64,000 bases of DNA, taken from positions 52,916-116,915 of the forward strand of contig JAFQZL010000059.1 of the NCBI GenBank assembly GCA_017405945.1, read 5' to 3'. The position numbers and the translations under genes are program-made. The DNA comes from Acidaminococcaceae bacterium (lineage in GTDB: Bacteria; Bacillota; Negativicutes; Acidaminococcales; Acidaminococcaceae). Below are positions 43,998 through 52,259 of this stretch, in pieces. The notes under the pieces are model-generated. The model searched no databases. It was not told the origin of the DNA and was given only the letters and a program-made list of their open reading frames with translations. The stretch's first letter is position 1. The number at the start of each line of letters is the position of its first letter.

Positions 43998-45380
43998 CTA
44001 TTCAAATCTACCGGGCCCTTGCTGCATAAAACCCTTCGGTAATTCTACGCCGTTCATCTTAAACTTCTGCAGGAACATAGGCTGCAACCCGGTTGCTTCG
44101 TAATAACCTACCGACTTACCGTTCTCATCAATACTCGTCTGTACATACCTGAACAGATCCTGCAGGACAATGGTATCGCCTTCCATTTTCTGCACTTCCG
44201 TTACATACGTAATTTTGCGGCTGCCATCCTGTATACGGGTCTGCTGGATAATCAAGTCAATTGCGGAAGCAATCTGCTCCCGGATAGCCCGTACCGGTAA
44301 ATCCATACCGGCCATCAGCACCATGGTTTCCAAACGGCTTAAAATATCCCGGGGACTGTTGGCATGACCGGTAGTCAGGGAGCCGTCGTGACCGGTATTC
44401 ATGGCCTGTAACATATCCAGCGCTTCGCCGGAACGAACTTCGCCTACGATGATCCGGTCAGGCCTCATACGCAAAGCATTGCGGACCAGGTCCCGAATGG
44501 TGATGGCGCCTTTTCCTTCCAGGTTTGCAGGTCGGGATTCCAGGGTAACCACATGTTCCTGCTGCAGACGTAATTCGGCCGCGTCTTCAATAGTTACGAT
44601 ACGTTCATTGTTAGGTATAAAAGAAGAAAGCACATTCAGCGTTGTGGTTTTACCGGAACCGGTACCGCCGGATACCATAATATTCAGGCGGGCTTTCACG
44701 CAGGCCCGCAGAAATTCTGCCATTTCTTCACTCAGAGTGCCAAAGCTGATCAGATCATTCACAGAAAGAGGATCCTTCGTGAATTTACGGATCGTAACAC
44801 AAGGCCCTATGAGGGAAAGGGGCGGAACGATGGCATTGACACGGGAACCGTCGGCCAGGCGGGCATCCACCAACGGGGACGATTCGTCGATACGCCGTCC
44901 CAGGGGAGCCACAATACGCTCAATAATAGTCATCAGATGGGCGTTATCATGGAACTGCACATTGGTCAGCTGGATTTTACCTTTTCGTTCCACAAAAATC
45001 TTTTGCGGTCCGTTAATCATAACTTCGGTAATGGACTCGTCTTTCAATAACGGTTCAATGGGACCCAGGCCCAGGATTTCATCGCAAATGTCCGAAACAA
45101 TGCGGGCCCGTTCTCCACGCGGCACTGGTGTAGCACTCTCTTCCAACACCCGCTGGCAGTAAGAAGCAATCAGTTCTTCCATTTCAGCCCGGGAATGCTG
45201 GTTATTGGCCAGGAACTGCTGTTCCTTGGGCGTCATCTCTTCTACAATGCGGCGATGGATCGAAAGCTTAAGATCCTGATAATTATCCTCATTTGCCTCG
45301 GTTTTCCGGTCTCCGAATATGACCTTTTGCTGAATAGGCTGTCCGGCCGGACACCCAAGACGCTCCAACAATAATGACAT
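43998..45380 (-). CDS. cpaF: Tad pilus assembly ATPase CpaF/TadA
   Basis: About 460 residues. Secretion ATPase of the VirB11/CpaF class: Walker A GGTGSGKT, Asp box, LRMRPDRIIVGEVRSGEA (Walker B region) and the His box GSLTTGHANSPRD. The N-terminal 100 residues include the KLSIHRRIVEEM segment typical of CpaF. It powers Flp pilus extension in the cytoplasm. GAGGTG favours the ATG at 45380 over GTG 45389. It lies between tadE and tadC. Confidence 0.94.
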   Translation of the reverse strand: MSLLLERLGCPAGQPIQQKVIFGDRKTEANEDNYQDLKLSIHRRIVEEMTPKEQQFLANNQHSRAEMEELIASYCQRVLEESATPVPRGERARIVSDICDEILGLGPIEPLLKDESITEVMINGPQKIFVERKGKIQLTNVQFHDNAHLMTIIERIVAPLGRRIDESSPLVDARLADGSRVNAIVPPLSLIGPCVTIRKFTKDPLSVNDLISFGTLSEEMAEFLRACVKARLNIMVSGGTGSGKTTTLNVLSSFIPNNERIVTIEDAAELRLQQEHVVTLESRPANLEGKGAITIRDLVRNALRMRPDRIIVGEVRSGEALDMLQAMNTGHDGSLTTGHANSPRDILSRLETMVLMAGMDLPVRAIREQIASAIDLIIQQTRIQDGSRKITYVTEVQKMEGDTIVLQDLFRYVQTSIDENGKSVGYYEATGLQPMFLQKFKMNGVELPKGFMQQGPGRFE

Positions 45381-45488
45381 TGACGACACCTCAATCCGCT
45401 ATCGTTTATTAACAGAACACTGTCAAAACACTCTCATAACTAAAAATAACAAAAAAAATATATATATTACCCAGCTGGTGTTATACCT

Positions 45489-45932
45489 TTATGTGGTTCC
45501 ACCGGACTGTTCATCTCTTCTCATAAAATATATAATCGTATAATCTTCCGGCAACACAATCTCAAGTAAGCCTGATGAAACGTTTCGTTCCATTCTTACG
45601 GTTACCTCAATACTCGGATCTTCACCGGAAGGGGTATTCAGTTCCACTTTAAATACAGAATCTCCCGCGTTTTTGGGTTTGGGCTCATATAAATGGGTTA
45701 ACAGGTTCGTTGTCATTCCCGAATAATATGTTTCAATTTCGCCTATTTTATCAGGGGTCAGATTCTGCACAATCGCTGCTTCCCTGGCAGCGGAACGGGC
45801 TAAATTACTTAACGAAATATAGTCATAAAACAGCATACCGCTATATATGATGCCAAATAAAAAAAGTAAGAACAGAGGAAGCACCACCGCAAACTCGATA
45901 ACAGCCTGTCCTTTTTGCTTTAGCTTTTTCAT
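45489..45932 (-). CDS. tadE: TadE-like minor pseudopilin
   Basis: 147 residues. The N-terminus KQKGQAVIEFAVVLPLFLLF is a prepilin-type signal (cleavage after Gly, Glu at +5) followed by a single membrane helix, then YDYISLSNLARSAAREAAI as in the TadE family. TadE is processed by the prepilin peptidase and belongs to the pilus minor subunits. AGGAGG precedes the ATG. It follows flp1 after a strong hairpin. Confidence 0.88.
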   Translation of the reverse strand: MKKLKQKGQAVIEFAVVLPLFLLFLFGIIYSGMLFYDYISLSNLARSAAREAAIVQNLTPDKIGEIETYYSGMTTNLLTHLYEPKPKNAGDSVFKVELNTPSGEDPSIEVTVRMERNVSSGLLEIVLPEDYTIIYFMRRDEQSGGTT

Positions 45933-45958
45933 TTCTTCCTCCTGAATAAAATCCGGAA

Positions 45959-45988
45959 TTGGTCTCCTGCAAAGCAGCAGGAGACCAA
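45959..45988 (-). terminator. 12-bp perfect hairpin after flp1
   Basis: TTGGTCTCCTGC (45959-45970) pairs fully with GCAGGAGACCAA (45977-45988), loop of six. No long U-run follows, so it more likely stabilises the pilin mRNA 3' end or limits read-through than fully terminates. Confidence 0.55.
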
Positions 45989-46000
45989 AAACAATTCAAA

Positions 46001-46183
46001 TTACTGGCTCGTACGCATCTGGAGCATGGACTGAGTAGACTGGAAAGTAGCAGTAACTTCGTCTTTAATGCCGCTGTTATTGAATAAATAAGCAGCAATG
46101 GCTACTACGAAAGCTAACAGCACTGCATACTCTACGATGCCCTGACCTTTTTCCTTAAAGTACTTTCTCATGGAAATCAACAT
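46001..46183 (-). CDS. flp: Flp major pilin
   Basis: 60 residues, the normal size of an Flp prepilin. KEKG|QGIVEYAVLLAFVVA shows the class IVb cleavage site after Gly with Glu at +5 and Tyr at +6, then a hydrophobic helix, and a short polar end (KDEVTATFQSTQSM). This is the main subunit of the Tad pilus. The ATG at 46183 is preceded by AGGAGGG; a longer frame exists to 46258 but overlaps the upstream pilin stop. Confidence 0.92.
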   Translation of the reverse strand: MLISMRKYFKEKGQGIVEYAVLLAFVVAIAAYLFNNSGIKDEVTATFQSTQSMLQMRTSQ

Positions 46184-46236
46184 AACAAGGTACCCTCCTT
46201 TCCGGAAAATTTGAATACATGTACATGTATATGCAA

Positions 46237-46252
46237 AAGCGGAAATCCGCTT
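46237..46252 (-). terminator. Small hairpin between two pilin genes
   Basis: AAGCGG / CCGCTT with a four-base loop, followed on the minus strand by TTTGC. It lies between flp2 and flp1 and could attenuate transcription or set their mRNA ratio. Confidence 0.4.
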
Positions 46253-46257
46253 AAACA

Positions 46258-46425
46258 TCAGCTGCGGAGAATCGACGCCGTTGAACTGAAGGTCGCCGTC
46301 ACTTCATCTTTTAAGCCGGCCTGAGTAAACAGGAATGCAGCCACAGCAACTACAAAAGCCAGCAAAATAGCATACTCTACAATCCCCTGTCCATTTTCCC
46401 TATAAAACGTATTCAGTAGTAACAA
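46258..46425 (-). CDS. Second Flp-type pilin, short gene
   Basis: 55 codons from a TTG at 46425, with AAAGGAG about 10 bases upstream. The product is closely like flp1: RENG|QGIVEYAILLAFVVAVA with Glu at +5 and Tyr at +6, then KDEVTATFSSTAS. It is a tandem duplicate of the Flp pilin with a shorter tail, ahead of it in the same operon. It may be a minor subunit or alternative major pilin. The TTG start and the lack of a basic Met-rich leader like flp1's are odd, but the coding pattern is unmistakable. Confidence 0.85.
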   Translation of the reverse strand: MLLLNTFYRENGQGIVEYAILLAFVVAVAAFLFTQAGLKDEVTATFSSTASILRS

Positions 46426-46469
46426 CGCTCTGATACTCCTTTTACTAATGTTCTTTCATCGTTCCAACA

Positions 46470-47432
46470 TCAAACTTCTATATCTACAATCCGCTGGATG
46501 ATAATAAACCCTATAATTATCAGAACTATAGCGCCGCCAATAGCCATCTGCCCGATTCTCTCTTTGAACAAAGGGTCCAGATAGCCGGGGCTGATAACAT
46601 TTAACAAGATACACATAGCCACCGGTAAGGCAGCGAGCACCCATCCGGAAATCCGCCCCTGGGCTGTCAGCGTCTGCACTTCCCGTCGCATGCGGATACG
46701 GTCCTGTATGGTTTCACTGATGGTATCCAGGATCCGGGCCAAATCACCGCCCACCTGTTGCTGGATTAACACCGCCGTTACTACCAGAGAAAAGTCCGGA
46801 CTGCCAACCCGCTTGTCCATGTCCTCCAGGGCCCGCTCCATGGAAGTGCCCAGGCTGATATCCCGCATGACATGTTTAAATTCTTCACTGATGGGCGGTT
46901 CCATTTCTTTGGCAATCAAATCCATGGCCTGCAAAAAGCTGAATCCGGCCCGCATGGCATTGGCCACCATGGTGAGACAGTCTCCCAACTGATTGCGGAA
47001 TAAAGCCTCCCGACGCTGGGTTCGTACTAAAACATAGACCCATTCCATCATCATGACAAATACTGCCACTAAAACAGCCAGATACAGCTTTTTCGACAGA
47101 ATAAAGGCCACTACAAAACCCAACGCCGCGCTCAGCGCCAATATGATCAGAAACTCGGTACCCAGCAGGGAAAGGCCCGCTTTCCGCATCCGCAGATCCA
47201 GAGTTTTGCCCTGCCGGGCCTTCTGCATCTGCTGACCGGTCTCCCGCAGCCAGTCCATAAACTTTTCCCCAAGCGTCCTGTCGTCTTTCTTCCCTTCCAG
47301 GGCGTCCATGTCTCCGGCATAATAATGCATACGCCGGGAAAGGGCCCGCTTGGTCCGCTTGCGGTATTCCAGCATCAACAGGATAAGAAAGAACAAAAGA
47401 ACGGCTGTAAGAATTGAAACAAAGATAATCAT
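46470..47432 (-). CDS. tadB: Tad pilus inner-membrane protein TadB
   Basis: About 320 residues, type II secretion F-domain family. N-terminal helix, two membrane segments near 100-140, F domain with MVANAMRAGFSFLQAMDLIA and the late QGRISGWVLAALPVAMCILL typical of TadB. Partner of TadC. AAGGTGGGG fits the ATG at 47432, which overlaps the upstream CpaE stop by 4 bases. This order (tadB before the pilins, tadC after cpaF) splits the usual tadB-tadC pair. Confidence 0.9.
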   Translation of the reverse strand: MIIFVSILTAVLLFFLILLMLEYRKRTKRALSRRMHYYAGDMDALEGKKDDRTLGEKFMDWLRETGQQMQKARQGKTLDLRMRKAGLSLLGTEFLIILALSAALGFVVAFILSKKLYLAVLVAVFVMMMEWVYVLVRTQRREALFRNQLGDCLTMVANAMRAGFSFLQAMDLIAKEMEPPISEEFKHVMRDISLGTSMERALEDMDKRVGSPDFSLVVTAVLIQQQVGGDLARILDTISETIQDRIRMRREVQTLTAQGRISGWVLAALPVAMCILLNVISPGYLDPLFKERIGQMAIGGAIVLIIIGFIIIQRIVDIEV

Positions 47433-48556
47433 GGATTTCCCCACCTTATATGCGTCTTGCCGATAATGTCATCCGCTAAACGGTTCACTGTCTGGGCAAA
47501 CATGGAATCAGGCTCTACCCGCATAGCCATCTGTCCGTTATTGGCCGCTGCGGAAACCAGCATATATTCATTGGGAATGATAGCCGCTACCGGATATCCC
47601 AGAGCCTGGGACAGCTTATGCCGTTCTTCCTTATCACAGGGAGATACACGGGTAAAAATCGTCTTTACACGATTTTCGTAATCAGGCCAGGCCTTGAAGA
47701 TTTCCAGAGCACGCTGCATATGCTGTATCTCAAACCCACCGTTAATCATAGCAGTATGATACGTCACATCACTTGCTTCCGCCGCAGCTATGGAAATAGG
47801 ATTAAAGCCCTGGGGCAGATCAATCAGAATATACCGGAACATACTCCGGGCCATGGCGATTATTTCCGTGAAGTTCTTTATACCAATCTGCTCCGCATAT
47901 TCCGGACGGCTGGTGCCGCACAACACCCGCAGATTATCATCTACCGGCGCGAAATACCCGTTCAGGGTGACCGGTGACAGGAAATTAATATCCCGGGCCG
48001 CTTCCAGAATCGTGGTTTTGGGAGCTACATTTAAAAACACCGCCATATCCCCGAACTGCACATCCGCATCAATGATGCCTACCTGCTGCCCGGTTTTCTG
48101 GGCCAGGCTGAAACCCAGGTTGGAGATCAATGTTGTTTTTCCGCTTTTGCCTTTTGAACTGAAAAAGGAAAATACTTCCGCCCCGGCGGAAATACCGGTT
48201 TTCGCAAAGGTGGCAACAGCTTCCTGCAGTTCATCTGCGGTAAAGGGCTTAATCAGAAAGCCCCTGGCACCTGCTTTGGCAATGACTTCTGAATCGCTGG
48301 GCGTCCATTTGTCGCTAAGGCAAAATACCGAAGCCGCGCTGAAAGTGGCCACAAAATCTTCTAATAAGGAAACATTATCGTTGCTGTCAATGTCTACCAA
48401 AACAATATCCGGTTTAAATACGCTGCCCTGTCCCAGGGCATCGCCAGCCCGCTGATACCGTGCTGCCAGTTCAAATTCCCGCGCGCTGCGGATAACACCG
48501 GACAGACGTTCCAGCATCTGCTGGTTGCCTTCCACTAAAATGACCCGATATGCCAT
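47429..48556 (-). CDS. CpaE/TadZ-like ATPase with receiver-like N-terminus
   Basis: 375 residues. Residues 1-120 resemble a response-regulator receiver (DIVLVDIDS, GFLIKPF with Lys), but the N-terminal acidic pair is missing (ILVEGNQ), so it is probably a pseudo-receiver. Residues 130-375 are a ParA/MinD ATPase with deviant Walker A KGKSGKTT and QVGIIDADVQFGDMAVFL. CpaE/TadZ localises the pilus machine at the pole or membrane. It is the second of two such genes in tandem. Overlaps tadB by 4 bases. Confidence 0.88.
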   Translation of the reverse strand: MAYRVILVEGNQQMLERLSGVIRSAREFELAARYQRAGDALGQGSVFKPDIVLVDIDSNDNVSLLEDFVATFSAASVFCLSDKWTPSDSEVIAKAGARGFLIKPFTADELQEAVATFAKTGISAGAEVFSFFSSKGKSGKTTLISNLGFSLAQKTGQQVGIIDADVQFGDMAVFLNVAPKTTILEAARDINFLSPVTLNGYFAPVDDNLRVLCGTSRPEYAEQIGIKNFTEIIAMARSMFRYILIDLPQGFNPISIAAAEASDVTYHTAMINGGFEIQHMQRALEIFKAWPDYENRVKTIFTRVSPCDKEERHKLSQALGYPVAAIIPNEYMLVSAAANNGQMAMRVEPDSMFAQTVNRLADDIIGKTHIRWGNP

Positions 48557-48570
48557 ACGTCAGCACCTGC

Positions 48571-49380
48571 CTATTGAAATATCTTTTTAAACCAGGAAAC
48601 GCTATCTTCTTTAGCTTTTTCCAGGGGACGGTTCGTATACCGCGCCACCAGGTTCCTCATCTCCGTTTTCAGGGGTGTGGCTTTGCTGTCCAGCACCAGC
48701 GGACAACCCGTCTGGATAGAGCGCTGGGCCGCCCCGAAATCATTGGGAAGTATATGGTAAAACTCCGAACCCAGCAACTGTTCCACATCCTGCAAATCGA
48801 TACGTGTCTTGGAATTGCTGCGGTTCAGCACCATTCGGATCTTATTAACGTCAAAGCCCATCTCACGGATGGAATCATGGCCGCTCTTCATATTTTTGAT
48901 AGTAGGAATAAAGTCTACAATACCCAGGAACGTAACAATCGTACTTAATTCCATGGCCGTCAAATTGATATCACTGAACATGGAAGCTGTATCGATAACG
49001 ACAAAATCAAAACGCAGCTGCAGTTGCAGCAACACTTCTTTCACGCTTGCCGTTTGAATATTATAAGCTTCTTCCAGACGCAACGGCGCCGCCATTACGC
49101 CAAACGGAACATCATATCTGTCGTAGGTCGTCAAAAAATCCTGCACGGCAAAGGAATTCTTATCTGTTTCCAGGGCCGTCACCGCGTCTGTCAGGGTACG
49201 CTGGGGCTGCAGTTGGAGATAATTGCAGACATCGCCAAACTGCAGGTCCATATCTACCAGACAGACCCGGTATCCCTGTTTGGCCAGTTCCGCTGCCATA
49301 TTAATGCTTATTAAGGTCTTACCGACGGCTGATGCCGTACTGAAAACCGTAATGACTATGCCTCTTCGTGCATCTGCCAT
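48571..49380 (-). CDS. CpaE/TadZ-like ATPase, stand-alone
   Basis: 269 residues, only the ParA/MinD ATPase domain. The Walker A reads STASAVGKT, keeping GKT but lacking the signature first Lys of the KGGxGKT form; VCLVDMDLQFGDV is the second motif. Loss of the signature Lys usually affects ATP-dependent dimerisation, so its cycle may differ from the neighbour's. It follows the secretin gene and precedes the receiver-bearing CpaE. GGAGGG precedes the ATG. Confidence 0.85.
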   Translation of the reverse strand: MADARRGIVITVFSTASAVGKTLISINMAAELAKQGYRVCLVDMDLQFGDVCNYLQLQPQRTLTDAVTALETDKNSFAVQDFLTTYDRYDVPFGVMAAPLRLEEAYNIQTASVKEVLLQLQLRFDFVVIDTASMFSDINLTAMELSTIVTFLGIVDFIPTIKNMKSGHDSIREMGFDVNKIRMVLNRSNSKTRIDLQDVEQLLGSEFYHILPNDFGAAQRSIQTGCPLVLDSKATPLKTEMRNLVARYTNRPLEKAKEDSVSWFKKIFQ

Positions 49381-49418
49381 ACAGTCTTCCCTCCTTTTCC
49401 TGCTGTTCCGGCAGCTGA

Positions 49419-51107
49419 TTACCGATTCAGATAATTACCCAGCGCCGCTTCTTCACCGGACTTAGCGGGAACCGCTTCTTCCTGAGGCATGACAATGGTT
49501 ACATGGTTGTCAGGAACCGGTTCATAGCTTGCTGCTGCATCCTGCGCTTTTTGTTCCTGTAAGATTGCATCCACCCGTTCCCGGAAAGAAGATTTTTTCG
49601 GATTCTCTACTCTTCCGTTTTCACGGGAAGCTTTCAGTTTCGCGGTTTCTTTGGCTGCTTTACGGGCTTCCTTTTCAGCGGCTTTTTGTTCCTTTTTGGC
49701 TTTCTCTTCAGCCCGTTTTTCCTTTATACGGGCAATTTCTTTCTCCACTTCCGGTTCGGTTGTATTCACATTTACTCTGTTTGCAGCACCGGCTTCTGCC
49801 TGTCCTTCATTATATACCTGTTTCATTCTGTCAGACATGCGGGCCGGCGTATCTTCACCAACCAAATGCGGCGTAATGAGGATGATCAGTTCCCGTTTAT
49901 CACGGTTTGTGCTGGTATATTTGAAGAACTCTCCTAAAATAGGGATATTTCCCAGTAACGGAATCTTACTTACCGTTTTGCTTTCTTCACTATTCATCAG
50001 ACCGCCGATGACCATGGTCATGCCGTTCGAAACATGGATAACGGAATCTGCTTCACGGGTAGCAAGTGCCGGAATGGTGAAACCGTTTTCCGTAACCGCA
50101 TGGGAATAATCCAGTGTGCTGACTTCCGCGTGGACTCTGGAGGTGATCTTTTCCATTTCATCCACAACCGGTTCTATATCCAGTTTTACGCCATATTCCC
50201 GCCACTGAATAGATATACTGCCATCGTTACTGACCGGAACCGGAATGCTGCCGCCAATCAAAATTTTGGCCTTTTCTCCGCTCATGGTTGAAATGTTAGG
50301 TCTGGACAGAATCCTTGCTTTTCCCTGTGTAATTAAAGCCCGCACGGTTGCATTAATCTGGGCTGTATGCCGGACAAGCCATCCGCCCCAGTCACGGGTG
50401 ATCCAATTTTCACCGCCATAGAACGTTCCGGAAGCTCCCATTTTAGTTGCTCCCGCGTCATCCGTATAGGAACCGTACTCAAGACCGAAATCCGCTGCTT
50501 TGCTGGATGAAACTTCAATAATCTGGGCTTCCAGGCGAATTTGAGAAGGCTTTGCCATCTGCAACATGTCTATAATATTTGAATTTGTCTTATCTGTAGC
50601 GGAAGCACCCTTATTATCACTATTATTAACGTCGCTCGTGTTGCTGGTGGATGTGGCAACATCTTCGTCACCCACATACAGACTGGCAATTTTCAATGCC
50701 ATATCTTTCTCATGCTGGTTCATGACCACGCCTTTCAGCAACACCTTTTTCCCCACCATCTGTACGGTGACGCCCGGTAAGCCGATCGCGTTCTGAATCA
50801 TTTCCGCAAGGCCTGCATCCGCTCCGGAAACAACAACAATATACTCCTGGCGCGTTCCGCCGCTCCAGACCAACAAAGTGGTAGAACCTGCTTTTTTACC
50901 AACCACCAACAGTTCATTTCCCGAAATCAACTGCACATCCGCAACGTCCGGATTGCCGACAGCCACCCGGCTTAACCCGCCTACTTCCAAATAACGGGAT
51001 TCATTCAAACCAATATTTAACGGCTGCGCCGCATGAACAGCAGGTGCGGCCAGCAGAATGCCGGCGCTTACCAATACGCTTGCGCAAATCGTATGCCGAT
51101 TCATCAT
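49419..51107 (-). CDS. cpaC: Tad outer-membrane secretin CpaC/RcpA
   Basis: 562 residues. Signal peptide (cut after VHA), pilus-assembly N-domain (NIGLNESRYLEVGGLSRVAV), a BON-like segment, and the secretin core ending KIPLLGNIPILGEFF and ELIILITPHLVGED. It forms the outer-membrane channel of the Tad pilus, and is good evidence for a diderm cell. The last 110 residues are unusual: a Lys/Glu/Ala-rich probable coiled coil (about 450-500), then a proline/glutamate tail. GGGAGG precedes the ATG. Confidence 0.93.
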   Translation of the reverse strand: MMNRHTICASVLVSAGILLAAPAVHAAQPLNIGLNESRYLEVGGLSRVAVGNPDVADVQLISGNELLVVGKKAGSTTLLVWSGGTRQEYIVVVSGADAGLAEMIQNAIGLPGVTVQMVGKKVLLKGVVMNQHEKDMALKIASLYVGDEDVATSTSNTSDVNNSDNKGASATDKTNSNIIDMLQMAKPSQIRLEAQIIEVSSSKAADFGLEYGSYTDDAGATKMGASGTFYGGENWITRDWGGWLVRHTAQINATVRALITQGKARILSRPNISTMSGEKAKILIGGSIPVPVSNDGSISIQWREYGVKLDIEPVVDEMEKITSRVHAEVSTLDYSHAVTENGFTIPALATREADSVIHVSNGMTMVIGGLMNSEESKTVSKIPLLGNIPILGEFFKYTSTNRDKRELIILITPHLVGEDTPARMSDRMKQVYNEGQAEAGAANRVNVNTTEPEVEKEIARIKEKRAEEKAKKEQKAAEKEARKAAKETAKLKASRENGRVENPKKSSFRERVDAILQEQKAQDAAASYEPVPDNHVTIVMPQEEAVPAKSGEEAALGNYLNR

Positions 51108-51110
51108 CTA

Positions 51111-52043
51111 CTACCTCCCTACCGTTGTTGTGGTACCACGAATGACCTGAATACTGCCGACCGGGTCGTCAACGCCTGCAACAGGCGCTCCCCCGTTTTG
51201 GACGGCCTCTGCTCTGCCGGTTGCTTTCCTCACAGAATAATATGTCTCTTCGCTGTTAGGTACTGCCGGACGGAACGGACGCAGCGCCAGATAAATCTGG
51301 CCAAGCTGGGCTTTGGCAGCCAGCCTCAGAGAATCTTCCGGTGTCAGCGCCAGGGTAGCAGTAGCCGGTTTTCCTACAGCCGTTACATTCTTGTTTTGGT
51401 TCGCAGCCTGATTTCCCTGCTGCCCCTGATTTCCCTGCTGCCCCTGATTTGCATTCTTATTTTGCGGCTGGGGAGAAGAAGGAGCATCTACCGATTTGTT
51501 AATGGCAAGCAGCAAGACATTTTGCAGAACCATCTCGCTGACTACTTTATTAGGTTCTACGTTACTGGAAACCAACATCACGTCGACATAATCCCCCGGT
51601 TTGGCGAAACCCGCCACACCGGTTACTTCGCTGATTCCTACCGTAACCGCCCTGCAGTCAGGCGGGATACGGCCGCTGAGACCTGCGTCCTGGGCACTGG
51701 CATACAGTTTCTGCCCGGTAACAACTTCGCCTTCCACGATACCTACCTTGGCAGGCCGGCCGATGATATCGGTAGTCCGGTGTATAGCGCCAGCCGGAAC
51801 CGTATTGGAAGGCACTTCTTTCAGCTTCAGCATATTCTCCCGGACAATCTCACGGGGCGCAATATCCTTCTGGGCAACCACAATCGTTGCATTAGTTGGC
51901 TTCGCCACCGGTTTAGGCTTTTCTGCGGTCAACCGCGTCAGTGTAAAATAAATCAACAAAAAAACCACTAACGCAATCACACAACACAAAAGCAAAAGCT
52001 GGCGAGGTGTAAATCGCTCCATAAAATTACTGAACTTTGGCAC
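51111..52043 (-). CDS. cpaB: Tad pilus protein CpaB/RcpC
   Basis: 310 residues. One N-terminal membrane helix followed by a SAF domain (VAQKDIAPREIVRENMLKL, GRPAKVGIVEGEVV) and an RcpC/CpaB body. It helps place or stabilise the secretin in the periplasm. A low-complexity NQGQQGNQ insert near residue 205 splits the C-terminal part. The gene starts with GTG behind AAAGGGGA and is first in the minus-strand Tad operon; the promoter must lie in 52044-52100. Confidence 0.9.
   Translation of the reverse strand: MPKFSNFMERFTPRQLLLLCCVIALVVFLLIYFTLTRLTAEKPKPVAKPTNATIVVAQKDIAPREIVRENMLKLKEVPSNTVPAGAIHRTTDIIGRPAKVGIVEGEVVTGQKLYASAQDAGLSGRIPPDCRAVTVGISEVTGVAGFAKPGDYVDVMLVSSNVEPNKVVSEMVLQNVLLLAINKSVDAPSSPQPQNKNANQGQQGNQGQQGNQAANQNKNVTAVGKPATATLALTPEDSLRLAAKAQLGQIYLALRPFRPAVPNSEETYYSVRKATGRAEAVQNGGAPVAGVDDPVGSIQVIRGTTTTVGR
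51409..51444 (-). repeat. Two 18-bp tandem units in cpaB
   Basis: TGATTTCCCTGCTGCCCC is repeated exactly at 51409 and 51427 and partly beyond. In frame it encodes the GNQGQQ repeat of CpaB, so length changes stay in frame. Confidence 0.7.
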
Positions 52044-52074
52044 GATAAGTTCCCCTTTCTACCTGTATTATAGT

Positions 52075-52102
52075 TTGCATTATAACCCTTTTATGATACA
52101 AT
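52075..52102 (+). promoter_or_regulatory. Promoter for prepilin peptidase gene
   Basis: TTGCAT (52075-52080), 16-base spacer, TACAAT (52097-52102) on the plus strand. On the opposite strand two TATAAT boxes at about 52068-52086 could serve cpaB, so the divergent promoters overlap and may interfere. Confidence 0.45.
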
Positions 52103-52113
52103 GATAACAAGGT

Positions 52114-52149
52114 GTAACTATGAGCATACATGTAACTATGAGCATACAC
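52114..52149. repeat. Two 18-bp direct repeats in divergent Tad promoter
   Basis: GTAACTATGAGCATACAT at 52114 and the same with one change at 52132 sit head to tail between the divergent Tad genes, just downstream of the plus-strand -10 box. They could be paired operator sites; no known regulator motif is recognised. Confidence 0.65.
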
Positions 52150-52259
52150 GCATTCCCGATATGAAATTGCGCCTCTTAATGCATACAATTACACCTAGAA
52201 TAATTTTAACCATACCATATCATTATGTCAAGCTTTTTTCACATTATCGAAAAAAAACT

